From positions 31,737,248 through 31,801,247 of the forward strand of contig CM038467.1 of NCBI GenBank assembly GCA_021464415.1: a stretch of 64,000 nt of DNA, read 5' to 3'. This document shows, in pieces, positions 24,601-36,141 of the stretch (the first letter of the stretch is position 1; each line of letters starts with the position of its first letter). The notes below the pieces were generated by a model. The model was not told where the DNA came from. It saw only the letters and a list, made by a program, of their open reading frames with translations, and did no database searches. The translations under genes were made by a program, and so were the position numbers. Source of the stretch: Lonicera japonica. Its lineage: Eukaryota > Streptophyta > Magnoliopsida > Dipsacales > Caprifoliaceae.

Positions 24601-25582
24601 AAGGGCTGGACGATATATAAAGGGCCGTGTCCAAATACTAAAGCAGTTGGCGTTATAATATACAACTTTAAGTGCTTGTTTTGTTCAGGGTTTTTGCCCT
24701 TTCAAAGAACCTTAAATTGGTCAAATTCACATTCATAGTCTCATAATTGATGTCAAGAGATTGAATCCTAAGATGATAAAACCTACACTAACTGTGAAAT
24801 TAGCATTCTTGGATTCCTAGAAAACTCAAAAGTTTTGAATTAAACAAGCACAAAACTTAAAGCAACTTTTTAACACTAGAGATCAACTTTTCCATTAGGC
24901 AATAACATAGCTCGTTCAAATCGAGTTTTATGCCATAGAGTTTTGAAATTAGTGAACAAAAGTTAAAAGAGACTGGAATGTACAACAAATACATGTGCTC
25001 ACATATACATACTAGGTCATAACCCGTTTCAAATGTACTATCAACCATTCAAAAACATCTTAAATATCAACCACACAGTTCTTTATACCTTATACATTGT
25101 GAAGATTCAAAAACCATTCTTCCTAATTATATATATATATATACTAGCCTCGGGAATTGGAGCATTCTCGGGTGCACTATGATATCTAGTAATTCTTCAC
25201 ATTAAAAAATGATATTTCGTCAACTGATAATTAAATGTGTTTTTTCAATGTGTGGGTTCCAGCCCCCACTTTAACATTATTTTAAAGTAATTACTGACAC
25301 AATAAGAGTAATTCTATAATTTCACAGCACCTATCAAAATCTGTACACTACACATATAGTACATATATCTGTATAATAACGGACAATAATTTCTGAATCT
25401 TGAAAATGCATACGGGAAAAAGTTGTGAGGTTAAAATTGAAGAAAAGTGAACAGTGTATATATATACGGAGAGTAATGGATATATATATACAGATATAGA
25501 TATGATATGTACCTGTGAAACTGAGGACGACGAGACCAACAACTAAGAGGATCAACCGAATCCTTCCGTCTTGTAAGTTCAT
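18607..25582 (-). CDS. Two-exon gene, plant protein of unknown function with N-terminal signal/anchor and glycine-rich membrane-like segment
   Basis: Exon 1 is 25582-25513 and exon 2 is 19235-18607, joined by a 6.28-kb intron with donor CACAG|GTACAT and acceptor TATACAG|CC. The split codon g|cc gives Ala24 and keeps one frame of 232 residues. Residues 1-23 start with a short charged stretch, then a hydrophobic run ILLVVGLVVLSFT, so a signal peptide or anchor is likely. Residues about 70-122 are a charged, Ala-rich helix (AKDAAKEARKGGEKAAKMA). Residues about 125-190 are glycine-rich with small-xxx-small spacing (GGTLTEGFLRGTGTLFGTYG), resembling a glycine-zipper membrane segment. The tail is acidic (PEEFDQPEE, then EPPEYESYE). 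I do not recognise the family and assign no function. The ATG at 19260 in exon 2's open frame lies in intron-like sequence and is less likely, because it leaves the protein without a leader. Confidence 0.72.
20480..21205 (+). mobile_element. 5'-truncated LINE remnant (zf-RVT region) in the intron
   Basis: Encodes the C-terminal zinc-binding region typical of plant L1-like LINEs: KVIWAAGIPTKVKVFMG in one frame, then a frameshift near 20550 to DLLQKRRPNYCLSPSWCVNC, SLNHLLLHCPYSYFIWNKVC and, near the end, NNWRAW. A 3' tail with TTCTTATCAAAATAAATAAA ends in an A-rich run. It is on the strand opposite the host gene. Confidence 0.8.
21380..21800 (+). mobile_element. Second, more decayed LINE fragment
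   Basis: Nucleotide-level resemblance to 20470-20620 (TTTTGCACCTTCAAGGTTAA, TTGGGCAGCTGG, ACAAAGGAGAAGACCATTAT) but no usable frame. Probably a related LINE piece. Confidence 0.5.
22270..23010 (-). mobile_element. LINE-type 3' ends in reverse orientation
   Basis: Two blocks (about 22270-22440 and 22725-23010) start with T-rich runs followed by ATCAGAAACAAACGCTTTTATT and AATAAGAAACGAAATTTTAT. These are the reverse complement of the TTTCTTATxAAAA tails seen at the plant LINE ends in this window. No protein frame survives. Confidence 0.45.
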
Positions 25583-27392
25583 TGCTTTTTATGAAATCTA
25601 ATCCTGAAAATAAACACTAAATCTAAAACCCTAACCCTAGTCTGATTTATTTATTTGATAATTATGGGTTTCAGATCTCTGTGTATGAATGAATCGCACA
25701 ATGAGTCAATGTTTGCCTTTTCAGGTCGTCGAAAATCCATCGGCATGGAAGTTATTAAAACCAATAGATGCGTGGCCATGCCTGTGTGATTTAGTGATTC
25801 GATTCCATACGACGTCGTTTTCTCGGCATCCTCTTTTTGACTATTCTCATGTGTCTTCTAAAGTCTGGTTTGGTTCACAGAGGGGAAATCTTTTCATGAA
25901 GATGGCAAAATAAAGTTTATTTTCTTATGTTTAGTAGATCATAGAAAGTATTTAGCTAGAGGTATTATAATTTATAATTTTTATAATAAATACTAGAAAA
26001 TCACGAGAGAAAATTAATCGCATGTGTCTTGAGATGAATGACTTTTTAATAAAGTGTTTTCGAAATTTGTGCCCTATTTTTTTTCTTAAATTCTTGAACC
26101 AAACGAAAGTTTTTACCAAAATTAAATAATAAAAATGAAATTTGTGTTGTTAAAGTTACTTACCAAAGTTATTTTTTCAACAAAATTTGTGGATTCAATT
26201 ATATTGATTGGCCACAAATTTCTTAAGTTTCAATAAAAAGGAGGAAAATTGATTTAAATTTGAAAAAATTATATTTTACTCAAATATATCCCTCATTTTG
26301 AATAAGGTTGTTAACAAAAAATGAGTAAAGTTTGCTATTTGAGATCTAAGAGTATCTTTATTAAAATTGATTATAACAATATACCATTAGAAAAATTTGA
26401 GTAAAATATTCGGGTTGCAAAATGAAAAAATATATATTTTGTTATATATATATATGTATATTTTGAGACGTAACCCACATAATTTCAAGTTCGTCCTTAT
26501 TACTGCAACAACCTCTTAAGTTATATATATATATATATATATCGTAAGAATGCTTGAATCGTCTGTCTATACCCTATTCTCTCAAAAAAATAATCCTTAC
26601 TTATTATTGAATTAAAAGAAAAAAGTTTAATTTTTGAATTTCAAAAAAGTTTTGTATTTATAATATTTTCTCAAGTATAATATTACTTTTTATCGTTTTG
26701 TAATAATGTGGAAGGGCGGATTTAAGGGAGATCGGGGTGGACCAAATTTTTTTTTTCTCTTCAATGTTTATTAGAATAATATAAGGATAATCTAGTCTAA
26801 TACAAAATATTAGTTCATTTCTCACAGAAAAGACCAAATATACATAATTATGTTGCAGTTTAAATGGTAGTTGTATTTTATGTTATAGCAAACGTCGTGA
26901 GTTTGAATCTCTCATGCGTTCTCTAGTCTTTTTCTTGTTTTTATTTTTTAATTTTTAACCATTTATTACTTTCTCTTTTTAGGTATTTATGATTAATTTT
27001 AAATGTTAATTGAAAATTAAATTTGTTATTAATGTTTAAAAAATTATGATAAAATTTAATTAGTTATTTATTAATGTATATCTGTAATTAATATTGATAA
27101 AAAAAAAGAAATGAAGAAAGCATTTTAATAAAGTTGGCATAATAATCCTAACTTTTTTTGCTTTTTACTTATTTTAACACAAAAAATAAATAATAATGAA
27201 GTAATTGTTTTAATAAAATAAGAATCGAAGGTTTCAAAAAGGATTTAAAGAATAAACCAACTGATTGAGCTCATGTGCAGTGGTAGTGGCCGGCTACGAG
27301 GCAACACCATGGTTACAAGGAAATAAAAATAACACATTATCACAAAGGTATAATTTTCAATTTAAAAAAATAAATAAAGGAAAGAAGAATAA
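25583..27392. other. Intergenic region upstream of the two-exon gene
   Basis: Just upstream of the start codon at 25582 there is a telo-box-like AAACCCTAA (25626-25634), common in plant promoters. The rest is AT-rich with TA runs (26447-26458 and 26524-26541). I see no gene. Confidence 0.45.
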
Positions 27393-27691
27393 GGCTCGGT
27401 TTGATAACAATAATAAAAAAAACTTAGATTTGAGTAAGAAGTTGAAAAATAAATTGAGTCATGTAATGAGATAATTTCCATCTCGTACTTATTTTATGAG
27501 TAGATGATCTCTATTCGATCTTCAAAAAGTTTTGTTGAATTTTTTTTTCTTCAACTACCAAAGAAAATTTCTCCATGAAAAAAGTAACAAAATAAGAAAA
27601 TATCTCACCAAATACTTTAACTTATTTTTCAACTTTTCACAAAAATCAAATATTTTTATTTTACTTTTTCATATAGTTATCAAACGGACCC
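27393..27691. mobile_element. Tourist-like MITE, TSD TAA
   Basis: About 299 bp with ends GGCTCGGTTTGATAAC and GTTATCAAACGGACCC, flanked by TAA at 27390-27392 and 27692-27694. Same family as 4069-4373. Confidence 0.8.
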
Positions 27692-29570
27692 TAAAAAAAA
27701 GAAAGTAGTATAGTTTTCAACCTAAATGAAGAGTTCTTGGTGGGTAAAATAAGTACATGAAGGTGTTTCAAGTTGAAACTTTTAAAACGAATACAAACAT
27801 TTTTTTTTTTTTTTTAAAGGAGCCAAAGCTCTAAATATTTTTTATTAAGGAGACTAAATCATAAAGTTATTTAGAAACACAGAATCTTAGGTCTGTGATT
27901 GATTACAAGATAATGTAAAACAAGCTAAATTATGAGTAACCACATTTATAGACTTATTAACATACTCAAAAGTAACTTCCTGACCTTGATAAAATAAGAG
28001 AATTCATCAAAAATTATATCAATGTCACTATGCAACTTGGCCCGAATTATAAGAAAATGACTACCGACAAAGCATTGCTTTCTACCAACGAGGATGAAAG
28101 TTCTTCTCAAGAACAACTTGCAAGCCCACTAAAAGGAATACAAGCATTTTAACCATGAAAACACACTATATTTTATAAATACTAGTCTCACTTTTACACA
28201 CGATGCATAAGTGACTCGAATATATTTAATTTGAAGCAAGAATAAAGAAAAAAATTGACAAATAGCCTAGTGGAGCAACTCAAGTGTATCTTGTCACAAG
28301 TAGCAGAGTAAAATTAACAATTCAAAAGTTTAACGCGGCTTGAAATCTGTCATGCAACCGCTTTGTAGCTCGTTTTATAAAAGTCTTTGTCTCCACCCTT
28401 TTATTATGATGGTGGTTGAATCACATCTTGTATCAAAAGAAGCAAAGAATTATAATGATGGATCCGTCCAAAGTAGCCTAACCTAGTAACTAGTATCTAT
28501 CTTTTTTAATGCCCCACAAATTCTCTCATTCATAAATTGAGACATTCCAACGTAATTAATCACACAATAATAAATAAATTGTATTCTTCTCAAGGTTAAA
28601 TATAAACTCCTAAGTCAAGACTCGGGGACAAGATATTTAATATATTATATTCATCTTAAATTAATAGTGTCAGTCTCGGAATATTTAATTTTAAATTAAT
28701 GTTTGAGATCTCATAACTCAAGTGATACATACCTTCCTTTTCTTTTTTTTTTTTTTTAGTCTAGGACAAGAAAATATGAAATGCACCTTTAATCAAAATA
28801 GGAGCTTACGCTTTTGCAACTAGAGATGTTAATTTCCAATAACCCTTTTTTTGTAAGTAAACTTATACTATTAGATCAGGGAAAGGAGATTAATTCAACG
28901 CTTGTAGCTACTACTAAAACCTCAAATCTCTGAAGTTTAGTGACCATTTTTTTACTACTCGAAAAACCCACCCCCTCAACAAAAAATAGCAAAGGAAAAA
29001 AACTTAACTCTCAACATCGAGTTTTTGCTACTTTGATAAAATAGGAAACATTATGTTCTCTATACATTTATACATATGTATGATCATTGTTAACGATGAT
29101 TATTGGACTAAATTTAGATGCAAGTTTGGAGGGTTTATAATTTAGAGTTAATACATTAGTTTTTACTGTCTAGAACTCAACATCTCTCTCCTACATTATA
29201 GAATTTTTAGTGGTTGTATATAAATTTTTATATAAAACAAGTGGGTAATTCATACGATGTGTGGGCATATCAATTAACGGAATATGTAAATGTTTCAAAT
29301 TACATAAATATAAAAATATAATGTATAATGGTAAACAAAAATACTCATGTAACATAACTACAAAAGTATAAAGGTAAATTAATTACAAATAAGCAAGTAA
29401 ATCAACAACCAATTATATAAAATAAAAGTACAAATTGATATATATAAATTGACTTCTGAATTAGGGAAAAATAAATATATATTATCATAACTATTATTAA
29501 TGATCAATGTTATAATAGAAGAGAGAGAAGACCAAATAATCAAGAAGGAAGACAAAAAAGTTACTTATAT
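27692..29570. other. Intergenic region
   Basis: A T-run at about 27801-27816 followed by AAAGGAGCCAAAGCTCTAAA and sequence to about 28160 may be a reversed LINE 3' end, at low certainty. The rest is AT-rich and I see no gene. Confidence 0.4.
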
Positions 29571-29890
29571 GGCTCCGTTTGATAGCAACATGGAAAATGA
29601 AAATAAAAAGAAAAACAACTAATTTGTGTGAGAAGATGAAAAATAAGTTGAGGCATACGGTGAGATCCTCTCCATCTCCATCTCATACTCATTTTTGTGA
29701 GTATATGTCCTCCATCATCCTTTAATATTTTGTGAAAAAAATTTCTCCACTATCACCCAAAGAAAATTTTGACATGGAAAAAAGCAAAAAGCAAGAGTTA
29801 ATCTCAACACAACTCTCAACTTATTTTCCATCTTCTCACCTAAATTAGTTATTTTTCTTTTCATTTTCTATATTGCTATCAACGAAGCCT
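29571..29890. mobile_element. Tourist-like MITE
   Basis: About 320 bp with ends GGCTCCGTTTGATAGCAACA and ATTGCTATCAACGAAGCC. Flanks TAT and TAA are not a perfect duplication. Same family as 4069-4373. Confidence 0.72.
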
Positions 29891-29899
29891 AAAAGTAAG

Positions 29900-30052
29900 A
29901 GTAATGCTACACTTACCTACAAATCTTACCACATATTCTTACCGAATACATTAAATGGGTTGTATCTTCACAAAATACAACAAAGGTACAACCCATTTAA
30001 TACACTCGGTAAGAATAGGTGGTAAAATTTGTAGGTAAGAATAGCATTTTCC
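29900..30052. mobile_element. Short MITE with 9-bp TSD and near-complete inverted repeat
   Basis: 153 bp. The whole element folds: GCTACACTTACCTACAAATC at the left pairs with the reverse of GATTTGTAGGTAAGAATAGC-like text at the right (AATTTGTAGGTAAGAATAGC). A 9-bp duplication TAAAAGTAA lies at 29891-29899 and 30053-30061. It sits directly at the edge of the preceding MITE. Confidence 0.8.
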
Positions 30053-30061
30053 TAAAAGTAA

Positions 30062-32286
30062 TTCAAGATGCAATAATTGTGCTATACTTCCTCCATTTTA
30101 CTATATAATTATAATATACTGTATAGTTATTATAATTGAAGATATATAGTTTTACCCATGAATTATATATATATTCATTTTGAGTTTGAGTTTGAATGGT
30201 TTACTTTTAAACTCGTATAAAATTTAAATGGACCAATGATATACAAGCAAATAGAATATATCATTATGTCAAATTCAATAGGGTTTTTTTTCAAAAAAAA
30301 AAAAAAAATTATACATAATTTTATGGTTACCGATCTTATTTTTTTAGCTTAATGAGTAGATTATAAATATATATATATATCAAAATTTATTTTTGGATTT
30401 AAAGTTATATCATTATAAAATAGTTTTAAAAAGGTTGAGGAGAAAGAAAGATGATATGAATTTGTAAAATTGGTTTATATTATACACATTCATTTTATAC
30501 ATTGTGGTAATGCATTTACACAATTATTGGAGATATTAGGTTAAGTTAAAAATTGTAGAAAAAGAAAGAAAAGAAGAAAACATTGACACACCAGAGGGTA
30601 CGCAGAAAGATATCAAACAAGTTTTACATTTGTTCCGGTTGTGATTTGTTTTCATGCGCGAAATGACAATATCCAAAATAAAAAGATGTTTATCATTATG
30701 ATCATAACAAAAGCTTGTGTCATTACGCACAAATCGCAAATTCTGATCGTAAGACAAGGATGGAGCGTTGCCAACGGAAAGTAATGAAACTCAAGATCTC
30801 CATGTTACAAAAGCTTCACCAACAGACAAGTTGAAGTGTCATGTCGGTGGCGATGGTCTTGTAGTCTAACGCCAGTTTAGAGATTTTATCTTTGCTGGAG
30901 GATCCAATTTGAATGCCATTACTAATTTACTATGAACACGACATGGCCTCAACATGTCAATAATGCATTTCTTAAGAATAATTTTGGAGAAAACGCATTT
31001 GGAACAATTTGTCTACTATGTTTATGCATTTAGTATATGTGAACAAACACTCCTAGTCTTTAAGAGAAGTGGAAAGGCCACAAATGCTTTAATGTGGTGT
31101 CATGGCACGAGTTCGAGCCCACCTCCCCCCACCCCCAACTCGAGCTCGAACCCTACGTCTATCAGAAATTGTATATGTGAATTAACATTTTATGGAATAT
31201 ATGTTACTCCAAATTTCAGAATGAATACGCAATCGCCAAATAGAATTGGGTGGGTGTTCAGCATCAAAAACTGTTTTAAAAGAGATCAAATTTTGAAGCC
31301 TTTTCTTCCCCTTTTTACACAACGAATAACAAAGATGAGGCTCAAATCCGGGAGTGCGCTTTTTCCATCCTAGCTAGCCCACTCTCAAATTTGAAGCTTT
31401 TACATCTTCAAAAATGAAGTCTAGATATCCAGCTCTTGTCAAACACAATCCAATCACGCGACACACAAAAGAACGACTACTGGAGGTGTTTCAATTCATC
31501 TTAAAGATTCATCAGAAACATACTACAATGAAAATGCTACCTTGATTTCAAAATCCTCTAGATCCATCATACTAGATTGGCAATCACGCACTCGAGATTT
31601 ATAATTTTAAGGGTGCTGCTGATAACATACATCAAAAAGGAAAATTAAGTTCATGGAAAATAAAAACTTAGGGTGGAGGTGGTTTTTGAATTACACGGAA
31701 AACATGACTTTTCAGCAATTTCCAAATGTTTAGATGTAAGCTCCTCAGCACAAGCATAATTTCGGTGCCTTATTAGAAGGAATAGATCACAAATTTTCAA
31801 CGATAAACTATGTAAAACACCTACACCTTAAAAGTGGCGGCAAATTCTATATCATAACCTAATTGAATCCACTAGTCTTTTTTCTTCAGCTTGCTACCAT
31901 TTCTGACTATACATCTACCTAAAACCCAAAGACGCCAAACTTTAGCATTTCCTAGTCTCCAACCCATGAAAGCAAATAGAACTGTACGCTCTTCAACACT
32001 ATTTGCAATCCTAAACCACCTTTCAACTTATTCAATGAACCTGTAGCCGAAGTAGTACAAACGGGATATGAGCAATCTAGGCTTTAAGAACATTCAAATC
32101 ATATGCAGTATTACAGACAAATAATGGAACATTTCATCCCTTCGGGGACATCTGATAAAATTGAATAACACTCGCATGAATGAATCCTAATATGTAGCAC
32201 CGTAATTGACGATTATAATCTTCTAATATGCTAAGTTTCAAACAGCACATCTTTCAAAGGCAACTCTCCTCTTTTAATAACATTAA
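30062..32286. other. Intergenic region
   Basis: An incomplete Stowaway-like end (ACTTCCTCCATTTTACTATA, about 30088-30107) is visible. From about 30540 to 32280 base composition is less AT-rich, but I find no frame with domain features. Confidence 0.4.
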
Positions 32287-32608
32287 GGCCTCGTTTGGTT
32301 CACAGATTTTAGCACTCGGGAAAGGAAAGTTGTTCCTTTCCTTTGTTTGGTAAGCACAAATTCCGGAAACACTTTCCCGAGAGAGGGGAAAGTAGTGGGT
32401 AAAACCATTCCTCCCAAAACACATGGGATTGATTTTCCCATGTGATTTCCAAGAATTTATTACACAAATTTTAGACAATAATACTCTTACCTAAATACTT
32501 TCCATGGTTTACCAAACACAAGAAAGGAAATTTGACAAGAAATTTAGTTTCCCACCTCCATGGGAAAGATAAGGGAATTGATTTCCTTTCCGTGAACCAA
32601 ACGAGGCC
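32287..32608. mobile_element. Tourist-like MITE with perfect TIRs, TSD TAA
   Basis: 322 bp. The ends GGCCTCGTTTGGTTCAC and GTGAACCAAACGAGGCC are perfect 17-bp inverted repeats, flanked by TAA at 32284-32286 and 32609-32611. It lies about 500 bp beyond the stop codon of the bZIP gene. Confidence 0.88.
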
Positions 32609-33103
32609 TAAAAGTTACACCTTTCCCCTGTTTTCATCGCCACCATAAAACTATATCCAGAGTCATTCGCAAATAACAACTTGTAATGTGATAAAAATGT
32701 AACACAAACTCATTGCATTAGGGTCTATTCTTTACAAGTGCAATTCATCGACCCATTAATCCACTAGACACCCTTATAAATAGGTAGCATAAGTCTGAAT
32801 CTAGATAATACAACTCGATACCCACAACAGTACACAAATTATGAATGAATCATGCCCAAACAACATCCATACACTATTATTCAAATATGACTTTAGCAAA
32901 TTATAGCGCAAAACGACTTGATACAAAATACAACAAGCACAACCCATCATCCAAAAATGATAACAATACAGGTAAGTGAAATAACTAACAGACATCCAAA
33001 TATTCAAATACAGAAAATATATAATGCAGGCAAATGAACATAGCACATAATAACCCAAACTTTCAACAAAAACTATAGAAAACCAACCCAAATACCAAAT
33101 CCT

Positions 33104-33538
33104 TTAGAAATGAAACAACCCGGAAGAAGCAGCGATTGGCTGCTGCGCAGTGAATGGAAGCTGCCACGGTCTCAACAGAGGATCAGGCAATTCAAGAATT
33201 TCCTCATCCATCATCCCACTATTCTTCAAAATATCATTCAAGGACCTCAATCTCTCGGCCAATTCCATTTCTTGAGCCCTCAATACATCATTCTCTGCCT
33301 TATATATCATATAAACTTGTGCGGTCGAGTCAATTTTATTAACAATATCCTTGTTCGCCATTTGCAGCCGATTTATCTCTTCGGCCATATTTTGCACAAG
33401 TTTTTGCTTCTTCATCCTCGACCGCCTAGCAGATTCTCTATTCGAAATCATCCTTTTCCTCTTCTTCTCATCCATCATTGCGTACCTCAGGTCCCCCTCG
33501 GATGTAGAGCTACTGCCAGTTGGCCTCAAATTCGACAT
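33104..33538 (-). CDS. Group S1-type bZIP transcription factor (bZIP53/bZIP11-like)
   Basis: A 144-residue, intronless basic leucine zipper protein. The basic region (about 24-47) has the diagnostic N-x7-R (Asn33 and Arg41) within NRESARRSR. Zipper heptad positions 51, 58, 65, 72, 79, 86, 93 and 100 carry M, L, I, T, Y, L, L and L, so the zipper is long with weaker middle positions. The C-terminus has the small S1-type tail (PWQLPFTAQQPIAAS). Length and lack of introns fit S1 bZIPs, which bind ACGT-core and G-box-like sites as heterodimers with group C bZIPs and control amino-acid and sugar responses. Known S1 genes often have a conserved sucrose-control uORF in the leader; I do not see its peptide in the 800 bp upstream. 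Instead a duplicated leader gives a different short uORF. The exact orthologue within S1 is uncertain. Confidence 0.93.
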   Translation of the reverse strand: MSNLRPTGSSSTSEGDLRYAMMDEKKRKRMISNRESARRSRMKKQKLVQNMAEEINRLQMANKDIVNKIDSTAQVYMIYKAENDVLRAQEMELAERLRSLNDILKNSGMMDEEILELPDPLLRPWQLPFTAQQPIAASSGLFHF

Positions 33539-33850
33539 GTTTCTCTTCTTTGTAGCAAAAATATTTTATTTTTTTTGTGAATTTTGGGGTATTGGGATTC
33601 AAATGATAAGGTATTTTGGGTTGATGGGTAAATGAAATAGGGTTCACGACAAATAATACGAACGAATTACAGATTTGAATGAAGCTGCAAATTCAACATT
33701 TTTTCTCTTCTTTATTGAAATTACTTGAAATCTTCTGTGAATTTTAGGGTACTGGGAATTGGGATTGGATTGATAGTAAATGAAATTTGGGTTTTATGAG
33801 GAATACTAATAATAACACAAATTAGTTACAGATTTGAGAGAAGCCAAAAT
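33536..33850 (-). repeat. Tandem duplication of the bZIP leader including the start-codon region
   Basis: Two copies about 159 bp apart. Shared blocks include TTTCTCTTCTTT, TGTGAATTTT, GGTAxTGGGATT-like text and TTACAGATTTGA (33667 and 33826). Copy 1 abuts the real ATG (33538). Copy 2 has the corresponding CAAATTCAACAT at about 33688-33699. Confidence 0.75.
33667..33699 (-). promoter_or_regulatory. Possible short uORF (10 codons) in the bZIP leader
   Basis: The minus strand reads ATG TTG AAT TTG and ends at TAA (33667-33669), encoding MLNLQLHSNL. Its ATG is the duplicated counterpart of the bZIP start codon, and it ends about 130 nt before the main ATG. It matters only if this DNA is within the transcribed leader, which the sequence alone does not prove. 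Confidence 0.4.
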
Positions 33851-34439
33851 TAGGGTTTGCAACAATTAGCCATGAGAAGACATAGAACCAGTGAAGGAAA
33901 ACAACAGAGAAAGATTGAAGAAGACAAATTTGCAGAATGGTAGCGTAAGTCATATATCTTCAAAATTACAAATTAATTCTTCAAGAAAGAAACCCTAAAA
34001 TTCATTGCAAGTAGGAGAAAAAAAACAGGGAGAAAAACAAAATTAATTCTTCAAGAACCAAGATTTGTTATTCAATTGAAACACATAAAAATACAAGATG
34101 CAATTTTACCTTCAAAATTGAATTCAGTTAGAAATCATATCGACTAGTGACGCTGAGAGGAGGAGGACGAGAATTTGGTGATAATTTTTTATGGCGGAGA
34201 GAAGGATGAAAGTGTAATTTTTTAGGGTTTTTGTCGTGTGGGTTGAAGGGGGAGAGTGCGATTGGAATATTCGTTTAATAGCAAGTAGACTAATTGTGCA
34301 CGTTTGACATTTCTTTTTCACGCACAAAGCAACAAAATATTGTAATGGACTTTAATGGGTAATTAATAATTTTTAAATTACCAAAATTGGATTCCATTCA
34401 AATGGAAGGAAAACAAATTATAGATGACTCTCATGAGAC

Positions 34440-35920
34440 GAGTAAATAGAAATTTTGGTTGTTATACTAATAGTCAATTTTAATTCACTCACAAAACTTT
34501 TAATTATTTTATTTTATCCACTAATTTTTATTTTGTTTTATTCTGCTCACTTCCGTTTATAATTTTGTCATTAATGGTGGTATTTTTGTTTTTTCTACGC
34601 TAAAACACTTCCCTCCCTTTCTTCCACCCATTTTGGCGCAAAAATAGACCATTTACAGCAAATACAACCCATTTTCACCAATTTTTCATCATATTTTGCA
34701 GTAATTTAAAAAGGCGAAGAAGAAGATATTAGAATTCCTGCTTGAAAACTCAAGAGAGCAATATTAACTTGAGTTTCCACAGAGTCATAGGATTCAGATA
34801 AATGCTTTACCAAATTACCATTGATTTATTTTTATATTTTACATCAACACACCGGTTGATTGTTAGGCTCCGTTTGATTGTAAGGTGGAAAAGAAAAATA
34901 AATTAAGTTAGTTTTGGTGAAAATATGGTAAATAAGTTAAGTGATAGAGATGACATCCTCTTGATTTTTAAGTTTTTCCATGAAGAAATTTTATTTACTT
35001 GGTGGTGAGAAAAAAAATTTCACAAAAAATATAAAATGATAGAGGATATGTACTCATAAAATGAGCAACATCTCTCGCCTTATATTATATATTTTCACAT
35101 AAACTAACTAAATTTATTTTTCTTTTCTATCTTTACGATCAAAACGGAGCCTTAATGATAATATTTGGAAAAGAACACCAATAACTTTCTTGTGAAAGCT
35201 CAATCACATAATCTAAACCAAGATTCCTGGTCAAGTGGTCTTCAAAGCCCTGCTTGTATTCCCACCACATCCGCCACCAACTCCAATGTTGCGAATGGGA
35301 ACATGACCAGGCGTAGAACAATCAAGTCCCAATTGATGGAGTTTGAGGGCAACATCAAAGAGATAGTGATAGCATTCTGCCTGATAAAATAATTTCAGCT
35401 TAATGGGAAGAACTCAAAATATAATTTCTTCCTTTAGAAGAAGTATAAATGAAGCATGTGAACGAATGTTGTCTAGAATATATATAGACCGATAGATTAT
35501 CATATTAAGAGTGAATCACAGCCCCAGCATTACGTGTATCATAGACCCAAGGAAAATAAACAACAAAGGCATAAGAAATTGTAGGGAGCCAAAAAAAAAG
35601 GGATAAATGCAGATGGCAGTAGATATTCTCTTCTTCTCTTTTCCCAATTACTGCAAAATAGGGCGGAAATGGGTTGCATCTGCTGTAAATGGGTGTATTT
35701 TTGGTGCCAAAATGGGTGGAAGAAAGGGAGGGAGGTGTTTTGGCGTGGAAAAAACAAAAATACTCCTACTAACGGCACAATTAAGAACCGAAGTAGACAA
35801 AATGAGAGAATGAGAGAAATGAAACGAAATAAAAATTTAATGAGTAAAGTAAAATAATTAAAAGTTTAGTAGGCAAATTAAAATTGATTAATAATTTAGT
35901 GACAAAAATTGCTTTTACTC
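34440..35920. mobile_element. Long-terminal-inverted-repeat element (possible Mutator-like or foldback)
   Basis: Arms of about 300 bp (34440-34745 and 35625-35920) are inverted copies. Shared text includes AAAATGGGTGGAAGAAAGGG, TTACTGCAAAATA and AATTAAAAGTTT, and the outer tips both read GAGTAAA. The spacer holds a Tourist-like MITE (34866-35151) and about 470 bp of less AT-rich sequence (35155-35624) with no recognised domain. No TSD could be read, so the class is uncertain. Confidence 0.7.
34866..35151. mobile_element. Tourist-like MITE, TSD TTA
   Basis: 286 bp, GGCTCCGTTTGATT and GATCAAAACGGAGCC ends, flanked by TTA at 34863-34865 and 35152-35154. It is nested in the long-inverted-repeat element. 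Confidence 0.87.
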
Positions 35921-36141
35921 AAAGACAAATGATGACGTGGATGTAGTAGGTTAGGGTAGCGATTTTAATATTAAAGACGGGAATATTGTCGAGAATGCTT
36001 CAAGATGACCAATTAGTCCTTTTGAAGATGATAGTGAATGCACAAAAGGATGCGACTGTTGTATCTAGTTTAAAAGTTCGCGTTTTTTTTGGGTAATGTT
36101 AAATACACTCTTTTTTTAGTTTAAAAACTCGTGTTTCTCTT

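Noticed and set aside
26860..26930. Possible tRNA or SINE (GAGTTTGAATCTC resembles a B box)
   Set aside because: No cloverleaf could be drawn and no A box, tail or TSD was found.
30954..31373. 139-codon plus-strand frame
   Set aside because: No domain, odd composition with a proline-rich low-complexity patch, no supporting splice or promoter context.
33540..34330. Conserved sucrose-control uORF of S1 bZIP genes
   Set aside because: I looked for its characteristic peptide on the minus strand upstream of the bZIP start and did not see it; an unrecognised leader intron could still hide it farther upstream.
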